A stretch of DNA of 64,000 nt from Sipunculus nudus. Its lineage: Eukaryota; Annelida; Sipuncula; Golfingiida; Sipunculidae. Positions 28,801 through 41,051 of this stretch are shown here, one piece after another (positions within the stretch are counted from its first letter, which is position 1; each line of letters opens with the position of its first letter). A program made the translations under genes and the position numbers. Location: assembly GCA_026874595.1 (NCBI GenBank), contig CM049308.1, positions 13,783,501-13,847,500 of the forward strand, read 5' to 3'. The notes beneath the pieces were generated by a model that saw nothing but the letters and a program-made list of their open reading frames with translations, did no database searches and was not told the DNA's origin.

Positions 28801-31800
28801 AAACTTCAGAAAGCACTAGCCTAGGATCATTTCTGTGCCATATTAAACATTTTGGCCATATGGTTTCAGAGAAGAAGTTTTTTGTAGCCCTCAGTGTGAT
28901 ACAGGCACTGATGACCCTGTACAAAAAAGGCCGATGCAGGTGGCAATACCAATACCTCAATTTCAGATATGACCTATGTGACCAAAATTGGCATAAAATT
29001 TGGTGATGATAGCTACAGCCATTTCTGAGATTTAAATTTTAATATGCTTTTTTGCACAGTTAACAAAGTTCAACCTCCTGTATCTCAGCCAAAAATCTCC
29101 AAACTGGAACCATTCGAACAAACTTGAGAAAGATTGTTCCAGGGGTCATTTTTGTGAAATATTGGACAATTTGGCTGAACAGTTTCCGAGAAGAAGATTT
29201 TTAAAGCTTTTTTAGCTTTTTCCCTATAAAATCTAAGAAAATGCAGTTAGAAAAAAAATAAACAAAATCCGATATAGTTTTTTAGATGACTGATTATTTG
29301 CAAAAATTTGGTGATGCTAGCTCCTGCCATTTTTGAGATAGCTATGATATTTGAGATAGTACAGATGACGCACGACATACGACGGACGACGCCACACCAT
29401 CGCATAAGCTCACAGGTTCGCTAAATAGACAAAAACTTCTTTTCGTCAAGTAGAATTACTAAGACATGCGGGCTGGGTTAAGAGAGTACAGTTTCACAGA
29501 TAATTGCACATTTCTTTATATTTGTCTGGTCCGATTAATAATCGATCATTGATCAATTTGCCCAAACTGATGATTGATTATGAAAAAGGAACCGACTCCC
29601 ACCACTGTCCTCAGGTGTCCCAAAGATCTCTTTCAGGAGTTCACCCTCCCTGCGGTCTTTGGGAGAACCTCCAGAACTTCAGGCAGGCTGCCAGGCAAGG
29701 TCCCCAGCATGGGGCTCATGGACTGAGACACTCTCGCTCTGGGGCACTGAGGCGGTACTTTTGGGCCCTTCTACCTGAGCAGGCCTATCCATAGAGCAAG
29801 GCAGGACTCTGGCCTTTTAATCCGCCTCCGGCACGAGCTGGCTACTAGCTGTGGAGTCAAAAGGGAGGATCTGGCCGGAACCACCCCTGAAATGTGCACA
29901 TCAGAAGCAGGGGCAGCTGCCTGACACATAGTCAGGCCCTGTTCCTTAACAAATCAGCCTGAACTGATGACATAAATGCCTTGAGGGATTCCCTGGTGAT
30001 GAACTCCTCTGGAGCTTGCTGGGGCTTCACAGACATCATTTGGGAACTTGATAGGAAAGTACCGGCAAAAAGGCATGGGGGAGGCATTTTAACAGGGGAA
30101 CCAATTGGAATTAAAGAAGAGGGTGCTAACTGCCGTAAAACGGAATGCTGGTCGGAGGACCTGCCCTTGGCCTGTCTGGCCCCGACCTGGATTTGACCTC
30201 CCCCTTCCCTTTGAATTAGGACAAGGCAAGGATTGGAAACAGGCCTCAAAATGTTAACATTCTCTATGTTCCCATGATAAACATAAAGGACAAGGCTCGA
30301 CTGGGCCACAACAATATCTGGATGCTCTACGGCAGACCAGGCATCTGTCATGGAGGTCCCACTCGGGCAGAGGAGCAGAACTAGAGAGACAATTGCGAGT
30401 AGAGTGAGAATTAAATAGAAGTTTAGACATAATTACTAACTAATTATTTCACTCAGGCTATCATGTCAGGATGTGGCCTGGTACTTGTACTGAAGGCTGA
30501 CAGTAAGCGCAGCGTGTTGTTTGTGAAAGTCAAATGATGGCCATCTAGCCGGCGACACAGAGGATAATGACGAACGTCAACAAATACAGTTGCTACTTTG
30601 CTAGGGTGAGGCATCATGGGTAGAAGGATCCAGGGGGGCTGTTTCAAAATTTTAACCGTATCGGGAAACAATTGGATGAAGGATTATGGCTCAGTCAAGT
30701 GGTGACCTACTTTAGTCCACTAGTGGAACTTGAGAGAGCTCATCCCTGGGATTATTTGTGTAATATTGAACAGTTCTGCTGAATGATTTCATAAGAGAAG
30801 GTTTTCAAAGGTTTTCAAGCTTTACCCCCAGAAAATGTAATTAGATGCAGGTGGCACCACATAAAGCTCAATCCCACAACATTTGACATGTGACTGATTT
30901 ATGCATACAATTCGGTGATACAAGCTCCTGTTCCTGAGAAATTATGGGTTAATACGATGACCCCTGTACAAAAACGTGTTGATGCAGGTGGCACCACCAA
31001 TACCTCAATTTCAAATATGAATCATGTGACAAAAATCTGCATTAAATTTGGAGATGATAGCTCCTGTCATTTCCGAGATTGTAAAATTAGTATGATTATT
31101 TGGCAAAATGACTAAGTTCAGCTTCCTGTAAATCACCCAACTGGAACTATTGGAACAAACTTAGGAGAGATTGATTCTGAGATTATGTCTGTGAAATACT
31201 GAACAATTTGGCTGGACAGTTTTGGAGAAGAAGATTTTTAAAGGTATTTAAGCTTTTTCCTCATAAAATCTTTGTCAATGCAGATAGAAATAAAAATAAA
31301 CTCGTTCCGATAAAAAAATAAGCTCAATCAGATAGAGTCTGACATGTGACTGATTCTTCCACAAAATGTGTCTGCTAGCTTTGACAGTTTTTGAGATAGC
31401 ACGGGTTAAAGTATGGCGGACAGCAGATGGACGAAGCCATGCAATAGCATAAGCTCACAGGTTCACTAAAAAATAATTGTAATTGTAATTGCAACTCATA
31501 TTTTTCACAGACTAATTTTTTAGTTAGTAAATTTTTTTGCACTTATCTTGCTATTTGCCCTTTTTGCTTCAATCCCTTCAAAAGAAACCATCACATGTAT
31601 TAATCATGGAAATTTTGTCATTCATAAAGGTGTCATGAAGACTGCATGATTTGTTTGAACTTTACTCACCTGTCTGAATTTGTCTGAACATACATGCCAT
31701 TCTGAGTGTGACTTAAGGTACTCACAAGTCTCATTTTATCTTAATCTACTTGCCAGTCATAGTTTGTCTAAATGTATTTGCTAGTCTTCGAGTGTCTATA

Positions 31801-34800
31801 TACTTGCCAGTCTGAGTTTATCTGAATGTACTAACCAGTCTCATTAAATCTTAATGTACTTACCAGTTTAATTTTGTCTAAAAAGGTACTTAGCAGTCTG
31901 AGTTTATCTGAATGTACTTACCAGTCTTAGTTTGTCTTAATAGTACAAACCAATTTAAGTTTGTTTTAATGTACTTACCAGTTTAAGTTTGTCTGAAAGG
32001 TAAGTTTACTTAGCAGTGCTTACTAGTTTTAGTTTGTCAGAAGAGTACTTACCAGTTTAAGTTTGTCTGTAGGGAACTTACCAGTTTATGTTTGTGTGAA
32101 GGGTACTTAGCAGTCTGAGTTTATCTGAATGTACTGACCAGTCATAGTTTGTTTGATCAGTACTTACCAATTTAAGTTTGTCAAGGCTCTTTGATGGGTC
32201 TCTGACATAGGACGGACATATGTTGATAAATCCAGCTACTGGTCGACTAGTTTGGTCAAGCTGACAGTAAGCTGCATAGGCTACCACGTTAACACCCTGG
32301 AAATTGCCAAACAATATACATTATCATTTAAGTATATAAAATTTCTCTTTCATTATATTTAACAACTTTGAACTATGATATAAAGGCAGATCTAGCAATA
32401 TAAACATGGATCAGCCTGATTCCCCAGTTGTTCTAAAACAGGCCCTTGAAATCACTATAAAAACATATCTAAATGTTTAAACCATCATGGGGTTGTTATT
32501 TATATCCGACCAATGAGAACCCCGCTGAACTGTCGACAGTCCCACGATGGTGCTCAGAACCCGCTTGGGCCACGCTGACTTGCATGGAGGAGAAGACCCT
32601 CAAACGCTGTCTGCTCTGCCTGTTTAAACAGCCAAAATAAATGGCCAGGAACTGTAACATGATTTAGTTTTGTGTCAGATTATACCATTTGGTTCAATTT
32701 TATGTGCATGCAAGAGATAAGTTCGTGCCATGCTATCGGTAGGTTAGAAATGGATAGTTCATACAGCAGGTCACTCGGGGTCCTCCGTTAGTCGCTTCAT
32801 ACCTTGTGTATATATATTACTATGAGTAGCATAAGGCTGTATAGGGCTCATTTAGACATGATTTCAAGGGCCTGTGGTTCTGATAATATACTATCACTGG
32901 AATATTACAAGCTCTGACATGTGCTGATTAAAATCCATCCTCGCTAGCATGATCCAAGCTGTATGATACTTTCAGATACATTACAAATTTTTTGATGGTT
33001 TTACACTGACAACTAAGCAAACATTTAAATAAGCATCATGAAACAGATCACAGATCCTCGCTGTGAAAAATGATGATTTGGATGATTTTGTATACTGTAC
33101 ATATAAACCTAAAATACACTAGTAATATTCCCTGAATCAAAGTGAAAAAAGATTGACAGAAAATGCTTGACATATGATATCCAAGCAGAGACTATTTGCC
33201 AAAACGTTATAAAACCTATAGCGTTCGAGTTTAACGAAAGGGGTCATGACTGGACTTCAGTTTAACGAGGGACCAAGGCTCTCAGCTGTTGATAATGAGA
33301 ATAGTTTTATAACGTCCAGACCAAATCCCAAACAGGAATTTGACCAGTCCAAACCCTGATCATGATGTGGTCCAGCCAAAATCCTGATTGAGACTGTAAT
33401 TTGACATAATACTGAATAAAGCCTTCTGCCCTGTGACCTTGATCTTTGACCACATGACTCCAAAAAAAGGGTTCTTACTATATTGGTGGGCCATATATCA
33501 ATCAAGTTTGAAACCAATATGGTAATCCAAAGAATGGAGTTCAGATGGCCACTGTAACCTTGACCTTTGACCCCCAAAATCAACCAGGTTCATCTCCTAA
33601 CTGCAGGTCACCTATATGTATTAGATGGAAGGTTTGGTTTTAAAAAAATTGGCTTAAATGTGACCTTGACCTTTGACCCAAAAATCAATAGGGGTCTAAC
33701 ATTGTTGGTTGGTCATATATATTTAGTTTTTTTATGGATGATTTTTTATATTCAGTTATAGTTTTCTAGATCCAATGGTGTCAAAACGTGCCAGTCTAAC
33801 AGACAGGCAGACGGATGGACAGTCAACGGACGCAGCCAGATCTTTATAGCTCAGTTGACTTACAGTCAGCTGAGCTAAAACTGAAACGTTACTGTATATT
33901 AATTAAATGAAGCTCTGACTCACCAGTTGAGTACAATTAGTGGTTGTTTTAGCCATTATGTAGAGTATATAGTCAGTGTTGTTGATGCCTTCACCACCTT
34001 TTCTGATTTCGACAGGCACAGGGTCTGTAGCTGAATACTGATACAGTGGCTCTAAGTGCTCCTCAGGAATCTGAAACAAGGTTTTAACACAGTTTAAATT
34101 GGATTCCTGGTGATTATTATACCAACCATTAAATTATTAAACAACGAAAGGATGACCCTATTAGTGTGGTTGGCTTCATATTTGCAGGGTTAAAATTTGT
34201 AATTTCCACTTTTTCAATGTTTTGTGAAGGTTCCATTTTTGTGATCTTACTATATTAAAAGTCTACATGAAGTAAACCATTATATTATGAATTAACTGAA
34301 TAAAATAATGTGTGCAGAATCTTTAAGATTTGATAGGGACCCAAGGGAAAATCAAATAAGTTGATATCATTTGCAATAGCCATCTTTGAACATACATGAC
34401 CTGTTATTATTTATATTGAATATCAATCTTATACCTTTCAATTTGCCTTTTACGATAGGATTTCTTATTCATGATTTTTTTATTGGCCCTATAATTCCCA
34501 TTTCAGGAATATTGTGAATTTGAAGCCCTCCCCCCCAAAAAGGCATATCATGAGAAAAGAACTGGGTTCACACTTCTCTGTATTCAAAATCGTACTAAAT
34601 AAGGAAGTACAATGAAAGGTAGCGGCTTCACATGACTATTTAACTGGCTGAAGCTCAGCAACTGATGCATTAAATAGTCATAAAATAAATATTGCGATCT
34701 GGTTTCCTATTCACTAAACATTAATTTCAAATTTACAACTTTATTCTTGTGAAAGTTTCAGATAAATGGTTTTTTGGATAAGCGCTGTCCACATAAGCAA

Positions 34801-37800
34801 TGTTTACCGTACATGAAATACATATTTTTTATTTTTTCTCACCATGAACTCCTTGACACAGAACTCTCCCTTGTAGTAAAGATCAACAATACCACATCTA
34901 AAAGACAAATGTGTCACAGTGTAAGTATACAGGATACAAAGATTTGAAGTACAAGTGTATTACCTGTTCTTGCATAGTTAAGGTAGTTTATGACAGATGG
35001 TGCTGTGCTAGCCCCTTCAGAAAATCATTTAAAACTAGAACAAGGTTCTTTTTGCAATGCATAAACAGAAATATGTCTCCCCTCCCTATGGGCCTCCCTA
35101 ATTTGAGGAAAAAATATGGACCACTTCAAAATTCACAGCATTCACAAATAATTTCTATTCCAGCTGATTTGACCTTGAAGATCCAGGTCAAGGTCACCAG
35201 TTTTCAAACTCATCAAAGAACTTGGTTGAAACAATTGGTATTTCAAATTTGAGGAAAAAATATGTGGTACTTCAAAAGTTATGGGTTCACAATAAATTTT
35301 CAATTTGGACTATTTGACCTTTGATGGTCAAGGTCACCTGTTTTCTAACTTAGCCAAATAAGAAACAATTTAAATTTCAAATTTCATGAAAAAATGTTGC
35401 CTGACTTGGCTAGTGGATTCAATACAAATGTTTCTCTTAATATATTACAATAAACTTCCCAAAATGTCTGTCCCATTCAAACATGTCGATAATATATCTT
35501 TACCCTACATTACCTGTTAATTGTCTAATAACAAGAAAACTAGTAAAACAGTGAAGCACACTTTGCAACCTGGAAACAATTACTGATTTTTGCATGGCAA
35601 GTCCAAATTAATACAGAGCTGGTAAAAACTAGGCATTACTTTCCCAATGGGGCAAGCACATTAAACAGTTAATGTCATTCAAGCCCTGGTATGGAAAGAA
35701 AAACAATGCAATAATATTAATAAAGTTCTATCAAGGTATTTTGAAACAAACTGAATACATATAATACAATCAGTTCTGAAACTCTTGCCCACCTAATATC
35801 TTTCTCAATTTTTTCCCTTAGAAAATGAATTTAAGCTTTTATCACAGGATGTAGTATGGTGATTTATGAAAATTTTAATAAGTGAGACATAAATCAGCAT
35901 AATTTGAAGTGGCCATATCTATGTATAGCTGTGATACAGGAGAGATACATATGTGACAAATCAAATATCCCATTAAAACTAGGTATTTCTTGGCACCGCA
36001 GATGCCATAGTATCCCCAGACAATTACCCCCCCCCCCCCCAGCCCTTGATAGATGCATCTAACCTGTAAGTTTGATGACTGTATCAACAATTTTTTTTTG
36101 AGTTACTGCCGTAATTTCATTTCAACAATATCGCTGCTGTGACCTTGAAAAAATGTATCAAGGTCATCCATGATCAAATTTGACCTAGCCGTTGATAAGA
36201 TGCATCAAACTTGTGGGTTTTGGTGACTGTACCTCAAATTCTTACAAAGTTATTCCGTTTAAACATCATTTTAGCAAGAAAACAACATAAGGTGGCACCA
36301 CCTGTCTTCTGCAGAAAACAATGCTATCAAAGATCTTATGTCAATTTGATTTTTGGACCAATCCATGCATCCCTCAGTGAGATATTAAAGTTAACATCAT
36401 TTCAGCGTTATCGCCTCTGTGACCTTGAACAAGGGACCTATGGGTCGCGGCGCTCAGCTGTTATATATGATAAAAAATATGATTTAGAAATGAGGCACAT
36501 GCTGGTTTTGTGTGGTAATAAATATAAGCTGTATATGAGTTGTTGTTGTTTAGCTTATGTATGATTTTGATAGTACCTTTGGAGACAGGGAAGAGGATTG
36601 ATTTCATTTATTTTATTAACAAATGGAGTACTATTGTCAAACAGATTTTGACTTGGCCATATAACTTATAAGCAGAACATATAATATAAGAGTTTAACTA
36701 TTTATTAAAAAAAATTACAAATATTGTCCCAAATATAATTTTTATTAAAATAATAAGAGGATCGTATGATTTTTTAAAATGAAATATAACTGAAAGATTA
36801 TTAAATTAATATTCAAGAATACATTCATGAATGCATTCATGAATACATTTTGAAAGTATTTGCACTGGTATTCATATACTTTCATTTTTACCTGAATTCC
36901 CATTCTTTATGCAAGAAATTTTATAATGGAGTACATATTCATATTCGTATTTAAATACAATTGCAAAGTATTCACACCATGTCTGGTATTTATATAGTTT
37001 TCATCAAACAATGATGTTGAGAATCCAGAATATACAAAATTCACACATTTAAATAATGATCTTAAGTACCTGGTTTTATGGCTTTTATTTATATTAAAAA
37101 AAAATAAATATAATATATTCATTTTGGACTAATTTCACATCAATGTACACACTAGACACAGTAGGAATCTAGATTAATATTATGAACTGCATCTTTGTCG
37201 ATCATTAATTTCCTTCATATGATCCCTAATGATTAGTAATGAATAATATGATTTACTTTATTATCATTAAAATTGGACTGAAAAATACTGCATGGTGTTA
37301 TTTGGAATATATGACATTCTATTCATCGTACAAGATTCTTATATCATCAGTAACTGCAAGTTAATTTCCTGTTATTATAAACTAACAAATTCCTTTTCTA
37401 TTTTTCTTTAATTTGTTATTAAATCCAATAAAATTGATTAATTTATTGTTTATTGTTATGTTGTTGGTTAAAACTACTAGATGAGTTGGGTTTGACACCT
37501 GGATCAACTGTGGCTTGCCATAAGCTGCCTTGCTGCCCCAGTGAATGCCTCGCCTCAAGCATGCATAATTTGCTGAAAGTTCAACAAGGTCAACAATACA
37601 GGTGACTCAAGAGGGGCTTGAGAGAGCCAAGGTCTGACATGGTCTCATAAAAACATTAATAAAAGCTACAATTTTTGGCCAATTTCTTTCAGCTTTCTAA
37701 ACTAAAAAGCTGAAATCCTTATGTGTGCATGATATGAAAATTATATCAACAGTGCTCACAGGAAACAAACATGCCATGGTCAATGTTGGGCAAAATTTAA

Positions 37801-40800
37801 GGTACTAATTTTATATTTATACTAATAACTTATAAAATTTGAAAAATTCAGAACTAATTATGGGTATTCAATTGAATCTTGATTAAATAATGTTACATCC
37901 CTGACAAAAAATCTCTAGCTTCAGCGATCCCCTTGTTAAGGGAGTAAATATATTTCTTGATTTTTTTACAAAGTGCATTATGTTTGGGCCCATAACTTAA
38001 AACAATTATGCAATACTGACATCATTTCTGGTATGTGCATAGAGAATGTATAGAAAAATATATATATTATATATGATTAAAGTCAGACCAGTAGTTTTGA
38101 TATTAGGCAGTCTTGAAGTGTAATAATGGGTTTTTAATGGAAAAATGAAGTTTTTCATTAATATCTCTAGGTATTAAGTCCTAGTGACCAAATTCTTGGC
38201 ATGGTAGGGGATTTTGGTGACATCTAATTGTATGCCAAATTTTAGGAACTGAGAGCTGAAGCTTGAGAGCTGAGCTCTTGCAAACTGCATAACACTAGCT
38301 TGATGTAAACAATATGTTACATGGTGCTTGAAAACTTGGATAAAATATACAGTTTTTGATCAACTGGTTTCAAATTTTTGGTGTTAACAGACAAAATGCT
38401 AACATAAACATGCTGTGAAAATTAAATCCACAGTACTTACAGGAAAAAAACGTGCCATGGTCAAAGTTGGGCAAAATTTAAGGTACCAATTTTTTATTTT
38501 TGTTAATATTTTAAAAAATTTAAAAGATTTTGATCTAATTTTGGGTACACAATTTAATATTAATTAATTTAAGTTATATTACTGGAAAAAAGTCCATAGC
38601 TTTAACATGTTTTGTGTTAAGTGATTAAATATCTTTCCTGATTTTTCACAAAATGCATTATGTTTGGGCCCATAACTTTTTTAAATTATATAATACAGAC
38701 ATAATTTCTGGCAAGTACATAGGAACTATATAGAGAAATATTTATGGTAAATATGAGGGAAAACAGGTTAGTGGTTTTGATATTAGGCAGTCTTGAAGTG
38801 AGTAAATAGGTTTTTAATAAAAAATTGAGGTTTTTCCTTAATTTCTCAAAGGAACAAAGTCGCAAAGACCCTGTTTTCGGCTTGGTAGGAGATCTTGGGG
38901 ACATCTAACATTATGCTGTATTTTGGATTCCTAGGTCTTACGGTTTCAAAACGTGCCACATCTACGGACAGACGGACCGACAAACGGACGGATGACGGAC
39001 AATGGACCACGACTATAGCTCAGATGACTTATAGTCAGCTGAGCTAAAAATGCATCAAGGTCATCCATATTTGAACTTGGCCTAGCCCTTGATAAGATGC
39101 ATCTAAACTGTAGGTTTGGTGACTGTACCATAAATTCTTTTTGAGTTATTGTCCCAATATAATTTTAGCATATTCACTGCTATGACCTTGAAAAAATGCG
39201 TCAAGGTCACCCATGTTCGAATTTGACCTGGCCGTTGATAAGATGCATCAAACCTGTGGGTTTTGTGACTGTAGCTCAAATTCTTACAAAGTTATTGTGT
39301 TGACATTATTTTAACAAGAAAACAACACAAGGTGGCACCATCTGTCTTCTGCAAAAGACAAAGCTATCCAAAATCTTTGGTCAGTTTGATTTTTGGATCA
39401 TTCCATGTATCCCTTACTGAGATATAAAAGAATTGTGAATTTCACCAAATATGGGAATATTCAAGGTCAAGGCCACTCTCATAGAAAAGGTCATGACCCC
39501 AATTTAAATAAACATCATCCCATAACCCATATCTATGTATATGCATAATATAAAAGAAATCTGTCCATTAGTTTTTTACTTTTTTACTTATACTCACAGT
39601 ACTGTCAAGTGGCAATTTTGGGGGTATTAAAAGGCACAAAAACAAGTAAAGAATAATAGGTGGTGCCACCAGTTTCTTGAACATGAAAACCCTGACCATG
39701 ATCTTCGATCAACTTGATTTGGGATCAATCCATGCAAGATTTCTTGAGATATTTAAGGATTTGTGTGATTTTCACCAAATTTGGACCTATTCAAGGTCAA
39801 GGACACTCTCCTAGTAAAGGTCATGACCTCATTTTAAGTAGGCGTTGTCCTCTTACCCATATCTATACATATACCAAGTTTGGTAAAGATCCATGAAATA
39901 TTTTTTTGAGTTATCACGCCAACAAGATTTATATGCGGGCGGCGGCGGGGGGACCATCATGAAAACATAATATCCCCTGGCTTTGTCTGGGGATACAATG
40001 ATGCACGCAAACACCAATGTGACATCATCTCTGTGAATCATCAGAAGTTGCAAAAATAAAATCTTCAGCAAAGGCCATCAAGGAAATATTGCAGTGCTAT
40101 ATGTCTACTTATAGTCATATTTCAATTCAAATGTCTTATTGAGAATTTCATACAAGAAAAAGAATTATTCTGCTTTAAAAAGATTGGCAGAAACTGCACA
40201 AACATCATTTCAGCGAAATCACATCTATTTGAACTTAACCTAGCCCTAACTTTCCAAGTTATTCTGCAAACACCATATCCCAGACAGCCAGAAAAGCGGA
40301 AGGACTCTCATCATTTCTATGTGTCAATAATGGATGTCACATTCCAATTTCCATATAATGATAAAATAACATCAACTTGTATATACAATTACTTCTGATG
40401 ATACCAATGCAATATCTAACTTTGTGCTAGTATTGTTACACCCTTTATTCACTCAAACTACTTAGAAAGTTGTAGACTCACTTGTCTTTGTTAATGCCAC
40501 TGCCCCATTTTGACTTACAGCTGTCGCCTGATCTGCCAAGTCGCAATTTTCCTTGCACTGGAACAACTGAAAAATTTTAGAATAACAATAATCATCAACA
40601 CCATAATCACCATGTCATCTGAATAACGGCAGACAGAAAATAACATTTCAAGATTCTTCGATAAATTTGCAACAAGGGACCCATGGGTCACTGAAGTTGA
40701 CCTTGAAGGTAATTATAAAACATCTAAAATAATATCATTTGGAGATAAAGTCTAGGAGGAAAAGGTAATATAGGCCATGGCTGGTTGACATGATTGGTTT

Positions 40801-40991
40801 ATATTGATAAGTAAGAAATTGTTTCTAATAATATTTTGTGACCAAACAATGCCTTTCCAAATGTTAAAATTGAAGCATGTGAGCAGTTTGTGACCATAAT
40901 ATGAATATTAATACCATGATCATTGGTTGGCTTTTAGATAAATTGTTGACAGTTCAGTAGTTTACACATTTAATAAATTGGACATATATAC

Positions 40992-41051
<60 letters not shown>

